From Aquatica leii (lineage: Eukaryota > Arthropoda > Insecta > Coleoptera > Lampyridae): a DNA stretch of 64,000 nt. The notes under the pieces were generated by a model, which worked only from the letters and a program-made list of their open reading frames with translations, searched no databases and was not told the origin of the DNA. The DNA lies in assembly GCA_035610365.1 (NCBI GenBank), contig CM069436.1, positions 3,896,937-3,960,936 of the forward strand, given 5' to 3'. How positions within the stretch are numbered: position 1 is the stretch's first letter; each line of letters opens with the position of its first letter. Position numbers and translations under genes: made by a program. This document shows positions 21,886 to 33,047 of this stretch, piece by piece.

Positions 21886-22054
21886 TTCAATTCGCGAGTA
21901 TGAATGTTTCTCTTCAAGTATGAAATTTGTCCTGAGAATTCCCTCCTCTTTCGTCGAAATTGTCAAATTTTAGATAGCATATTTAACGGCACTTCCTGTA
22001 AGACCATCTACGAGTTCTGTACTTTTACGCTCGGGGCAACCTTCACCTTTAGAT
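21886..22054 (+). repeat. 165-bp direct repeat, right copy
   Basis: Partner of 19177-19342, with small differences and a 3-bp insertion (TCG). Beyond both ends the flanking sequences are unrelated. Confidence 0.85.
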
Positions 22055-22530
22055 CGTTTCACGCAAATATGCAATTACATTTGTGAAGGCTAAAATCGAG
22101 GTAAGTGTTAAATTGGGTTTTTTAGGGGTTTAACTTTTATTCAGTGCTAATTGTCTGTAACGGATATTGGTACCCACCACATGTTTACCGTTATCATCAA
22201 AGATAACTAGCAGGTGGCCTAGTTGGAAAACTTCCAAGACGTCACATTATTAATAACATTATTATCTTATACACCGTCAAGGGTTAGAAACCTGCAGGAT
22301 TATCCCTCTTTTGAAGATTAACTACGACAAACACTGGTGAAATTTATGCTGTTAGGTCGAAGGGAAACGCTGCGCATTTGCGTTCTTAAATAATTGGATG
22401 CTAAGGAAACCTTTTACTTGTGTTAACATTATATACTCGTTTAGATTGGGTTTAATATAACTTTTTAGGTAACTCAAGTACGGAATTAGCTAATCCCCTA
22501 CTGGATAAAACCTAACTGTGAGCATTACTA

Positions 22531-22813
22531 CAGTCGAACTCCTATATAGTGATGTTCAAAATTCCCTTCAAAAACATCATTATATAGAAACTTCATTGTA
22601 TAGAATTTATACTTAAAAAATAAAACACAAATTTAAACGTATGTAAATAAGAAATACATATTAATTATAAACACTTTCGTTTTGTCATTTTTAACCAACT
22701 TTACACTTAAACAACTTGAAACAACTTTTAACCCGAAGGTCAATATCCTAAAGAAAACATCACTAAATAGAAAAAATCATTAAATAGGAGTTCATTGAAT
22801 AGAAGTCCGACTG
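22531..22813. mobile_element. Short TIR element (MITE) with TA duplication
   Basis: 283 bp starting CAGTCGAACTCCTATATA and ending with the inverted counterpart (GAAGTCCGACTG). TA flanks both sides (22529-22530, 22814-22815). The motif TATATAGTGATG / CATTAAATAG repeats inside both ends. The CAGT-start and TA duplication are typical of non-autonomous pogo/Tigger-type elements. Confidence 0.8.
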
Positions 22814-23384
22814 TATTTCAATTTTTTTCTTCGATTTGTACTTCGGTGGTCATGTCGTTTATGACCGTACGTGCATGTTAAGTTAACACAATTAATAATA
22901 TTTTTGTGTTTCACGAACTCATAAGCAGTGCGCGTTGAGTCTCGATGGCTTAAGTTGTTTGTTTGTCTACAATTTTAAGATTTGCAAATATAAATTCAGA
23001 CGTTATGTTTATGTAATAGTTTAGACCGACAGGGTCAGCTTGTTGTACGGTGTGTTGCTCACTATTCGACGCAACTTATAATTCATTCGACCCATGTATA
23101 AATATTTGCGAAAACTTACGTTTATATACTTTCTTCATCTTCTGTGATAAAATAAATATATACATTCTGTGTTATTACTTCTGTGGTGTTATTTATTCTT
23201 TTCCAGCTACGGGTAGAGTTAGACGGTATCTCCCTAATTTAATCTTTCATCGTCTTGGCGCCCTTTTTAGATTTACGTTGTAGTTTCGCATAACAAAGCC
23301 TGTGATTCCTTTCCGAAGAAGCTGTGCTAGCCGTTGTTTTGTTACAAGAAGACTAACGTAACAATTTATTCTTGGCGGTTCAAC

Positions 23385-23930
23385 TCGAGGAACCTGATTT
23401 TCTCGTAACACCTTGCCTAGCTTTAGTTCTTTCTTCGGCTAGGATATCTAACGCAAAAATGCCCGCTAGAACTCTCACTGCTTCGAGTGACACTGCCCTA
23501 TATGCGGAAGTAATTCTTAAAGACATTATTCTCTGGGTTTTATCTACCATATTCTTATAGTTACTAGTATTTAGTGCAGTGTGCCATACGAATGCTGCAT
23601 ATAGTAAGATAGAATGAATCGTCGACATAATCAGTTTTCTTTTAGCCGCTGTTGGACCTTTCACGCTAGCTATCAGTTTAGTTAGTGATGCTGTTATAAT
23701 ATCCGCTTTCTTAACTGTTAGTATGACGTATGACCCAAAAGAGAGGTGTTTATCCAGTGCTACGCTTAAGTATTTCATCGGGTCCTTTGTATTTACTGTC
23801 TTCCCTCTATAACAGAACTGAATCGGCTCCAGTTTCCTCCTGCCTGTAAAGGCAATTGCTACGGCTACGTTAAGTTTATTTTCTCTTAACCACGAGTCAA
23901 CTATCTTTAGTCTTTAGTGTGGAAATACGC
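23385..23930 (-). pseudogene. R1-like LINE reverse transcriptase C-terminal fragment
   Basis: The minus-strand frame reads SWLRENKLNVAVAIAFTGRRKL, KDPMKYLSVALDKHLSF, GPTAAKRKLIMSTIHSILLYAA, VWHTALNTSNYKNMVDKTQR and SAYRAVSLEAVRVLAGIFALDILAEERTK. This is the RT thumb and the conserved segment after it in arthropod R1/I-group non-LTR retrotransposons. The YxDD palm and the N-terminal endonuclease are absent. It ends at SGSSS without the CCHC finger, so both ends are truncated. The piece itself is nearly open, with one frame change near 23780. Confidence 0.88.
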
Positions 23931-25896
23931 AACGTGTGGAAATCGCTAATTGGACATTTTGAAAGAACTACACCGTTTCCAATATTTATTTGTGGTTTTG
24001 TTTGATCGCTTCATTAATCGTGCCTTTAGTATATAAGCTTCAGTAGTCTCTTAGTTTGTTAATATTCGCCAGATGACAATTGCAGATACTCTACCAATCG
24101 AAACGTTATGATACTCATTTATTTTTTGTTAAAATATAAAAATAAAGACAATGGAAGTCCAGTGCTATTATATAAAAATAACCAAATTGTAAATAAAGAT
24201 AAAATAAATAAATAATCATTAATACAACAACCAAATATATTGTGTTATATAGAGTATGTCTCAAACTACTATACCATCAAGAGAAAAATTCCGTTAGCAA
24301 ATATTATTGGCGTTATAGTGATTGTTACACTTATAATTTTTTGAAACGCATTTGCCCTAACTTATTTATTGTGCTTTGTTTTTTAACGAATTTCTCGCTG
24401 GACCACAACAAAATATCATTCTACAACAAGCAATTGCTTTTTTGATTATAAAATTACATTCAATGCATAACTAGAATTTTGTTTTATCAACGCAGAAAAA
24501 GAAATCGATAGAATAAAATACAAAATGCCTTCAAAAAAATTAGGACTATGGTTAATTACAACATTTACCAATAAGCAACGCAAATGTATTACTTCATACC
24601 CATAAATTTAAATTGAAGTATTTCAGATATCATCGATAGAAAGTAAGTAGCTTTTAATCCGTAAGTACAAGTACTTGTAGTTTTAAAGGTATATAAAAGA
24701 CCGACAAGTTAATCGAGATGTTAGAAGACGTAATCTATATTGTTTAGGTATATCTATGTACGCAGAACACGTACCGAAGGCAATTACTAACTGTCAATTT
24801 AGATTTTTTCCATCGATATAATTTATAGCTTTTCTTGTATGAGATAACGTCAATATTTGATTTCCTTAAGGAATAAAGCCATAAAAATAAAAACCACTGT
24901 ATTTTAAAGCTTCCACAATTTTTATGGATACATCTGATGGTTTATCCAATAAATTTTACACACTTACTCTAAATAAAATACGGAGGCACAAAACTTTTTT
25001 AACAAATAAATGTTTTACAGCACGGCGTTTCAAAATATATTCTTGTTTTTATGAAAATATTTTATTCGCAATATAAACATTTTTTAGAAAAATTGAAATT
25101 ATTGTTACCGTCCATACAACAACGTATTTGTAAAATTTGCATACGTTAATTTTACATTTACTTTTAAGTAAAAATTAGAAAATATGGCAATTGCTTACAG
25201 AAAATCTTTTCACACTTTGAAGTAAAAATTAAACGAACTTAATTGCAGCTTGGACCAAACTTTGAAATTAAACAGATCACATAAATTACTAAAACGTGAC
25301 GTTATTAAATCTTCCAACAAATTAAAAACAAGAGAAAAAAGACACTTTTCGTATTAAAATCTAATAAAGACATTTTCAGAGTTTAATGTCCAGATACTAC
25401 CTACAAAACTTTCAGCGCGATAAATAAAATGTTAGATTTATGAAGGAAAACTGTATGTAATGGACGTTGACAAATGGCACACTTTCATTTCATTTATATT
25501 TTAAGTATCTTCGTGGTTAAATTTAATCTTTTTTCTTGGTTTACTTTTCTTTGCGGCATTGATTCAAAAACGCATCGAAATTAATTACTTTTTAGACACG
25601 CGTAAGATAAAAATAAATTGTGGAAGTTTGGAATTTTCGATCAAAAACAAATCACAAAACTAAAGGAAAAGTGTCATCCATTTCAGTAAATAACCACGAT
25701 ACTTTACTAGAAAAAAAATCTTGAAGGTCTAAACTCAATGTTACTCAGTACCAATAGAATAAATCATCAAAACTCAATTCGTGCCATACCGTAAAATTTG
25801 GTGAATCGCAACATGAGGAAATCACAACGATTTTCAGGAACAAGTTGTGTTTCTGTGTAGAGCTGGAAACATTGTATCAACTAATCTGCGCCAGCG
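23931..25896. other. AT-rich non-coding sequence
   Basis: About 2 kb with no ORF above chance and no alignable inverted repeat. Confidence 0.5.
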
Positions 25897-25898
25897 TA

Positions 25899-25998
25899 TC
25901 CCAGGCAGCACACTGACGTCATATGACGACATTCACACGTCTTAATGACGTCCCGTACGTAATTTTGACGTCAATAAAACGTAACGTGCTGCCTGGGA
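25899..25998. mobile_element. 100-bp MITE with perfect 13-bp TIRs and repeated GACGTC
   Basis: The ends are TCCCAGGCAGCAC and its exact complement, flanked by TA on both sides (25897-25898, 25999-26000). The interior carries several TGACGTCA-like words (TGACGTCATATG, ATGACGTCCC, TTGACGTCAA), so it is itself largely palindromic. There is no coding capacity. Confidence 0.88.
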
Positions 25999-26000
25999 TA

Positions 26001-26816
26001 TGTATTGGTACTAAACTAAAATTACTAAGACAAGTTAGTTTCGATCGTAAACACCTGTTGGTGAGGTTAATGTGCATGCAGTATAAATACTTGCCAGGAG
26101 TCAGTTTTTGCAATGCTGCCATACTTCTATTAAGAATCGCAAACCATCTGCAAGAACTGATAACGTTGTTAGCCATAGTTGAGTATTACGGTCAAATAAG
26201 TTATGATAAAATTTGAAAAATTACAATATTTGTTGTAGTCCAGTGGTGTCCGCCACCATAAACGGAATAAGATAAAATGAATTTGCTATGGCCGACATTA
26301 AATTCAGTTTTACCTATAAAACTGCAGGAGAAAAATATGTATACATCATACTGCCCTGTGTACTCGTATAACTATGCAAAAAAAAGTTTCTGTAAAGACA
26401 AAGAGAGAAAAAATTATTAGTTAAAAACATTATTACCTGTGCTCATTGAGAGTATCCTATGGATGTCTATAATGTCAGAACGCTCGTGGAGTCATATTTG
26501 GACAAAATGAGCATATAAGAAAAATGTTTTCAAAATAATTTATCGGGCAAAGACTTTGTTACAACGGTTATGGATCGCCATTAAAAGAAAATATCTATGC
26601 GTATATGTCAAAATTTGTAACGTAATTTGTGTAACGTGCCATTAATAACTACTTTGACCACCTTGAAAAATTTCTTAAAGATATTCCGCCATCCCATATC
26701 ATAAACAACGACAAGACGAATCTTAACGTAAACTAAATGCCCAGAGAGAATTGCCAATCATAGTAAGTCGGTCGCTTTTCTTATATAAAATCATAAGCTT
26801 TCGCGGTTATTTTGTT
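26001..26816. other. AT-rich non-coding sequence
   Basis: No gene or repeat recognised between the MITE and the PLE tail. Confidence 0.5.
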
Positions 26817-28112
26817 TATGATTATAAGCGACTTTCGGCTTAGACCGCGTCGTAATTAAACACCCAGCCTTTTTAGGCTTGGTCCTAGTCTCTCCTTGTG
26901 AGCCAAAACAAGAAGTAGAACTTGGCCTTTGCCGTATTGTCGTTCGTGAACCCAAACAAACTGACGTATCGCATGACATTGCAGCTTGCATCTTCCGAGT
27001 GGTAAATGTGAGTGAAGGAAAAAGTGTAAGTGACGATATTTATATCATTAGCGATTAGCGTAATTAACGGACCTTATCTTTCCGTTACCGCTTAACTGAC
27101 TTCGTTATTACTCGGAGTAAGTGTTTGTGTCCTTTCCAAGAGGGCCGATTTTTGTCTTAGAGGATGTAATACCGGTACTTAAGATTTGCCGAGTCTTAAA
27201 CCGTCTTCTCGGTTCATGTTACATGGATGTTTTTCTTTTTCCACAGCTTCGCGGATTCGTCTGTGAAAGTAGAAAGGAGTTCTAACCAACACTTTAGTTT
27301 TGATCAAAGCTTAGCGTGTGTCCTTAGTTCCACACGTGTTCTGCCACTGCTGATTTTGTAACTCTGCGGTGTTTGCAGTCAGCCATATGTTCTTTGACTC
27401 TAACTTCAATAGAGCGTCCCGTCTGTCGCATATAATTTTATCCACAGGAACAAGGAATTTTGTGAACTCCGGCATGTTTTAGAGCCCCTTGTTTGTCTTT
27501 AGCAGATGTAAACCAAATGTTCAAGGTATCCTTAGTCGTAAAGACAGTTTTGATATTTGTTAGTTTAGCACCCTACTAATTTTGTCTGTCGAACCCATAC
27601 AGTATGGTAAATAAGAGGTGCTAGTAGGAGGTGATAAATCTTCTTTGACTTTTGGATTTATTGCTCTTTTCCATGCGTTTTGGATCTTTTTGAACCCCTA
27701 TTCATTTTGTTGTAGGGACTCCAACAGTGTTTTCTTTTCCTTTTGTAGATTTTCATTATCTGACACACGTATAGCTCTTTTGGCTAAAGCATGTAAAACA
27801 GTATTCTTCTGTACTGGATGGTGGTAAGATTCGGTGTTTAAGTATATATTACTATGCGTTTTCTTTATATAAACAAAATGCCCCAATTTTCCGTTATTTT
27901 TGTTATCACCAGTACATCAACACAGGCGACTGCTGTTATGTTCTAACTCCATAGTAAATTTAATGCTATTATGTGCAGAGTTTAGATATTGAAAGAACTG
28001 ATTTAGTTTATCTTTGCCATAAGGCCATACACCAAACGTATCAACATATCTGAAACAAGTTTTTGGTTTTAACTCAATCTTTTTCATAGTTTCAGTTTCA
28101 TTTTGTACTTCG
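26817..28112 (-). pseudogene. Penelope-like element copy C: RT palm to GIY-YIG and 3' tail
   Basis: It belongs to the same family as the tandem at 1.9-3.2 kb (close to 90 percent identical over 27330-27700 by eye). In minus-strand order: LKPKTCFRYVDTFGVWPYG (YVDD has lost one D), LNSAHNSIKFTMELEH, a short deletion, GHFVYIKKTHSNIYLN, HHPVQKNTVLHALAKRAI, the RT C-terminus, GIY-YIG with CGTCTGTC... SAVAEHVWN, FYFHRRIREAVEKEKHP and NREDGLRLGKS, then the tail at 26990-26817 ending in CGGTCTAAGCCGAAAG. Stops and frameshifts are many. It is 5'-truncated in the palm, where it meets an inverted piece of its own tail. Confidence 0.88.
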
Positions 28113-28206
28113 TGTTTTGGCTCGCAAGGAGAGACTAAGACCAAGCCTAAAAAGTCTGGGTGTTTAACTACGATGCGGTCTAAGCCGAAAGTGGCTTATA
28201 ATCACG
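28113..28206 (+). repeat. Inverted fragment of PLE 3' tail
   Basis: TTTTGGCTCGCAAGGAGAG to GCCGAAAGTGGCTTATAATC matches the tail at 26,817-26,990 in opposite orientation and the tail at 43,420-43,576 in the same orientation. It joins the truncated 5' end of PLE copy C to the pogo transposase fragment. Confidence 0.8.
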
Positions 28207-28760
28207 CTTTTCTTGTGTTTGCATGTTCGGGTAATGGATCCCTTCTATCTGTGTGTGTCTCCTTTATTGGACACTGCATACGTACGGATCATAAGACCAT
28301 AGGTGGACCTAAAGGCACATGGTACAATTCGACACTTTTTGGACGGTTGGATTCGAGTTGTTTCAAAGATTTACTCAAAACTATTGTTATACGCTATTGC
28401 AAACATTTGAATAGCCCCAAAATACTAATCAAGGATAATTTGTCTTCGCATATTTCAGTGGAATGTGTAAAAGTTTGTCAAAATAAAAATATTTCTTTCA
28501 ACTGCCTACCCTCCAATTCGACTCATATAACGCAACGCCTAAATGTTGCATATTTTAAACCTATAAAAACCGCTCGATGCAATATTTTAACAAAGTGGAA
28601 AAAAAACAGCCGGGTGTAGAGAATCAACAATTCCAAAGAACGTATTTTCTTTCATATTAAAAGCTATTATGCAAACAACAAATGCGAAATCATACCTCTC
28701 AATAGAAAGCACGTTCTGTTACGGTTACTCCCTGAAAATCTGGAGGAAGTGCGTGATGAA
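28207..28760 (+). pseudogene. pogo/Tigger-type DDE transposase fragment
   Basis: The open part (to the TAG at 28617) reads GGPKGTWYNSTLFGRLDSSCFKDLL, KILIKDNLSSHIS (second catalytic Asp), then NCLPSNSTHITQRLNVAYFKPIK. This is the DDE_1 domain of jerky/pogo-type transposases, from the strand after the first Asp onward. The third catalytic position is N (RLN instead of PLD). The first Asp and the DNA-binding N-terminus are missing; the apparent N-terminus before about 28207 is translated PLE tail. After the stop, IPLNRKHVLLRLLPEN can still be read near 28690-28740, the usual C-terminal FPLNRDKVLSRLP region. Confidence 0.85.
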
Positions 28761-29145
28761 CATTGTTACATGTCGTTATTTTGTATTTTTCAAAAATATT
28801 TATTCTAAATTAAAATTAACGGCTGCACTGTTTATACGCCCCTACTAACGGTCAAATCACCTGTACCTGTACGAGTACGTTTGAAAATCACTGTTCATCG
28901 TCGTATTAGATTCAATTCGCTAAATGTAAATAGTTTTTTCTTCATTAGAAAGACTATCTCGATACACGGTTGTCGTACGAAGGTAACCTGTGAAAGCTAC
29001 CTTCCTTAATAAATTCATAGTGACAAAATATGACTCGCACCTTCGTTTGGAGTCTCAGGATCGTATACTTTTAATTACTTCTATAATTCGTCAATCAGTT
29101 TCAAACACCTTCCTTATTTTGTGATTGTGGTGCATGCCTTAATTA
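28761..29145. other. Unassigned spacer
   Basis: No gene; AT-rich sequence between the pogo fragment and the hAT-type MITE. Confidence 0.45.
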
Positions 29146-29153
29146 GTTATGTC

Positions 29154-29403
29154 TAGCCCTGGGTCGTTGCATCGATATATCGATACGTATCGATACGTCG
29201 GGCGTATCAATACACCGATACAAACCACCATCGATATTTCGATACGTATCGATATTTCGATATGCATCGATATTCCGATACGTATCGATATTTCGATACG
29301 TATCGATATTCCGATACGTATCGATATTTCGATATATCGATACGTATCGATACAAATTGCGTATCGATATTCGATACACAAAATTCCGTATCGCCCAGCA
29401 CTA
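29154..29403. mobile_element. hAT-type MITE built of TATCGATACG repeats, 8-bp target duplication
   Basis: Exact 8-bp direct repeats GTTATGTC lie at 29146-29153 and 29404-29411. The termini are TAGCCCTGGG and the complement of CCCAGCACTA. The interior is a degenerate tandem of about 10-18 bp units (CGATACGTATCGATATTT), each palindromic, which is why all six frames are open here. The 8-bp duplication and TAGNNCTGGG ends mark a non-autonomous hAT element. The ORFs on both strands are composition artefacts. Confidence 0.9.
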
Positions 29404-29510
29404 GTTATGTCAGCTTTATGCGTCAGTTATTATATGTAATCCTAACATAGATCATACTGATTCAATTTTACTTTCAGTCGCAAAGTTTGAATCATCTTGA
29501 TCTCTATGTA

Positions 29511-32471
29511 GGGGATCCTTCAACCATGAGGTAGATTAAACCATTGCAGTTTATCACGAACAGGTTCAAATTTCGCGCCGGCCAATTTATTTGTTTATTG
29601 ACATTGTTGAAGCCGTCAGTGTGTCTATGGTGGAAAATCTCTATAAGTGTTTTAATAAATAAAAGTGAAAATAGTGGTTTTCAAAGTAAGTTTCGAATGT
29701 AGACAGAATTGCTCGTCACTCCAAGAAGATCTGTATTCACTAATTGAGTTTTCACTGCAATATTTGGCATTGTTTTAGCTTCAACATGGTGCACAATTCT
29801 TAACCTCAACATGCTTCTTTTATATTTGAATTACTAACAATGCACGTGCATGGACTTTGGGGTACATTCAACCAACACATACGGGGTAGATTCAATCACT
29901 GGTTGAATCTACCCCATATGTACCTTAGAACTCTCTGAACTACTAAATTGAGAAATTGATTTTGAAACTTGCACTTTCATACAGATGCCCAGAGTGTATA
30001 AAAGAAAAACAAATCGAGAAATTGACGAAAAGGTAATGAAGATCGCGATCAAGAGATGCTTCAAAAAAACAGGGTCTATTCGAGAGATAACTCGAGAGTA
30101 CAATATAAAGAGAGACACATTGATGTCACAAATGAAACGAATCAAAACCCTTGGTAAAGAAGGTGAGTACTGTAGATCGTCGGATTCTGGCGTCACATCC
30201 AGTGATGATGATGATGATGAGAGAACGTTCCAAAGCAAATATACCGTGAAACAAGTTTTTTCTGAAAAAGAAGAACAAGATCTCTCAAAATACATAAAAG
30301 AGTGTTCGCGTCTTTATTATGGTCTATCATACAAACAAATTCGATTTCTCGCATATGAATTTGCATCTAAGATACCTGAATGCAAATTTTCTTCCTAATT
30401 GGACAGACAATAAAATGGCTGGTAAGTATAACATTCACTATTTCTATAATCTAATGTAACGTCATATAGGTAGCATTTTATTCAATGACTGATTTCTTTT
30501 CAAGGTGTTGATTGGTTGTATGGTTATATGGCAAGACATCCTGAACTTGCTCTTAGAAAACCAGAGAGCACCAGTTTCTTAAGAACAATGGGTTTCAACA
30601 AAGAGAAAGTCGAAAATTTCTTTGCCAACTATCTCTCTGTTAGAAAAATTCAAATTCAAAGCCGAAAATATCTATAACTTGGATGGGAGTGGCGTCCGTG
30701 ATGAGAACAATTAACGTAGTTTCTGAAAAAGGGAAGAAACAAGTAGGGCAAATATATTCTGGCGAAAGAGGAGAGTTAGTGACGTTTGTTGGTATCGTAA
30801 ATGGCTTGGGAAATGCCCTTCCACCAGTTTATGTGGTTCCCAGAATGAGAAATCCCCACGAATACATCACTGGTGCTCCTGCTTCATCTTTAGTCCTCAA
30901 CAACAAATCAGGATGGATGACAAAAGAGTTGTTTCTGAAAGTTATTGATCACATCATAAAACATACTCGCTGCTCTAAACTGAACAGAATCCTCTTGCTA
31001 ATTGACAACCATGAATCTCATGTATCATTTAAAGCAGTAAAAGTATGTAAAGAATCTGGAATAGAAATGTTGTCTTTCCCGCCACACACAACTCATCGTT
31101 TGCAGCCGCTCGATGTTCGAGTCTTCGGGCCATTTAAATCATCTTTAGCAACTGCTTTCAATGATTCGTTAGTTTCACATCCCGGAGAAGTAATTACAAT
31201 AAAAACATATGCGACTAGAACAGCATTTATTCGAGCTTTTACAGTTTCGAATATAACCAATGCTTTTAAGAAAACAGGCATATGGCGTTTGACTCGACAA
31301 GTCTTCAGCGAAGATGACTTCTGTGACAGTTTTTTCAAGAATAATTCAACAGCAAAACTGGATACAAATCAAAACCAGATAGCACAACCTGGCTGCTCGA
31401 AGGACAATAGCAATGAAGACAAAACTGAAGAAATCGGAGAGAAGGTAGGCGTAGACCTGATTACGGAAACAAAATGTATCACAAATGATGGAAATGACAG
31501 GAAAAATGAGAACAAAAACCATGAAAACGAAATACAAATGATGAATGGAAATAAATCTAAGATTCGAATCCAAGATGTGAGGCCGCTACCTAGATCACTT
31601 TAGAAGAAGATAAGTAAGGGAAAAAGGAGAGAATACAAGTTAAAGATCTACACTTCAACGCCAGAGTTTAACAAACTGCAGCAAGCAGAACTAGAAAAGA
31701 AGAGAAAACTGTCTTTAAAAGCCGCAAAAACTACAAAGCGGAAGATTTTCGAGACCTGTGAAAGTTCCTCAGACAGTTATGTGAGTTTCCAAGAAGAATC
31801 TGATGACAGATCATCTGTAAATGATTTTTGTATTGAATCATGTGAAGAATATGTCGTAAAAGTTGATGATTTTGATGATAGTAAAATGTTCAAAATCATC
31901 TGTAATCTACTACATAGGAAAGGTGTTATCGAAAGACAATGCCGAATACGGAAGTGAAATTCTTGAGGAGAAAAAATACTTCCAGCACATTCTTTTTTCC
32001 TTCAGTTGAAGATATTGCCACAGTTGAGAGAGACCAGATAGTAAAAATCCTGCCCACACCTACGAGTTGTGGAACTGTCAGGGCTTCAGCATTATTCAAA
32101 TTCAAATTTAACTTCAAGGGCTGGAATATCCAATAATTTTTTTTTAATTAAACCTTACTTCATATCATCAAGTATATGTACACTCAACTTTGGGCCAATA
32201 AATATTGTTCTCTGAAATGTAGTGATTTTGTAACACTGGTTGTATTCACCCCAAGCCGTGGTTGAAGGTTCCCCGTGCCTGGGGTAGATTCAACCAAAAT
32301 ATACATTTCGAAAAAAATTTCAGAATCAGTTATTATATATTTTATTTCATATTTTGGTTGGTTCAGTATTCATTAAATGCCTTACTTTAATCAACTATAC
32401 AGCGAAATGAACAAAATGATAATTATTTCAAAAAATACAAGACAAGTGGTTGAATCTTCCCCACTCTCCCC
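29511..32471 (+). mobile_element. Jerky/pogo-like DNA transposon, near full length, TA duplication
   Basis: It is bounded by TA at 29509-29510 and 32472-32473. The outer bases are GGGGATCC at the left and the complement of TCTCCCC at the right, short imperfect TIRs. Inside both ends a motif GGTTGAATCTACCCC recurs in both orientations: near 29535, 29860, a palindromic pair at 29885-29920, a cluster at 32240-32300, and 32449-32462. These are probably transposase binding sites. The interior carries one transposase gene on the + strand. Confidence 0.82.
29985..32136 (+). pseudogene. Jerky-like DDE_1 transposase with one intron, inactivated
   Basis: The ATG at 29985 begins MPRVYKRKTNREIDE and a psq-type helix-turn-helix (GSIREITREYNIKRDTL). 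After a frameshift near 30380, NWTDNKMAG runs into a GT-AG intron (30422-30504; donor GTAAGT, acceptor TTTTCAAG) that restores A-G-V-D-W in phase. The CENP-B-like block VDWLYGYMARHPELALRKPE follows. A second frameshift near 30660 leads to the DDE_1 core: first site LDGSG where LDETG is usual, second LLLIDNHESH, third HRLQPLDVRVFGPFK. A TAG at 31601-31603 and a shift near 31940 precede a conserved C-terminal domain (EVKFLRRK, FFPSVEDIATV, ASALFKFKFNF). Four lesions; the intron is clean. Confidence 0.9.
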
Positions 32472-32605
32472 TATGTTGTCGTATGAGTACATTGACGTGA
32501 CATTCGTCCAAGTTCTTAGAATTATTTGAACGCAGTTAAGGCCAAATTTGGACATAAAATAGAAACGTCGTACATAAGCTTATATACCACGGTTAGAATT
32601 TTTTC

Positions 32606-32836
32606 ATGTTACTACCATTAAATCAAATCAAATTACTCAAAGTATATGAATATCAAATTGAAGCAAAATTTACCCAAACCAACACAACAAAGTTTGCCGC
32701 CGATGAAGAATTTTTCTATGCGTTTAATGAAGTTGTAGACAACTATCCATTCCCCTTCAGTAGTGTTATTGGAAAAGTAGATCTTCAAAAAATAGAGAGA
32801 AGAAGAGTATTTCGTTTTACTATAAAATTCAAATAA
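32606..32836 (+). CDS. 76-codon ORF of unknown function, possibly a terminal exon
   Basis: The frame reads EYQIEAKFTQTNTTKFAADE, then EFFYAFNEVVDNYPFPFSS and ends RRRVFRFTIKFK. Composition is protein-like (mixed charged and aromatic residues) rather than the K/N/I/F pattern of random AT-rich ORFs. An in-frame TAG precedes the ATG by about 12 bases; that GGTTAG could also be a splice acceptor. AATAAA follows at about 32886, 50 bases after the stop. I recognise no family. It lies between the jerky-like element and an LTR. It may be an orphan host exon or the remains of an unknown mobile gene. Confidence 0.3.
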   Translation: MLLPLNQIKLLKVYEYQIEAKFTQTNTTKFAADEEFFYAFNEVVDNYPFPFSSVIGKVDLQKIERRRVFRFTIKFK

Positions 32837-33047
32837 CTATGTGGTATAAATAGTTTTTCTTTGTAATTTCATTTGTTTTATACTAAATAAATATATTTCC
32901 GATATTTTTAAAGAATTACCTACATTTTGGAATCCCTGTACCCTCTACATCTCATTTTTTGTTAAATATTGTTGTCATATGCCCTAAATCGTGTTGGGAA
33001 TTAGCAACGTAGGTGAAAATTCAAGTTTCCACGGGTTGCATTATTAA

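Noticed and set aside
29139-29450. Overlapping ORFs on both strands with RIDISIRID / RNIDTYRNID repeats, CRISPR-like periodicity
   Set aside because: They translate the TATCGATACG repeats of a hAT-type MITE; units are contiguous without spacers, and the element has its own 8-bp duplication.
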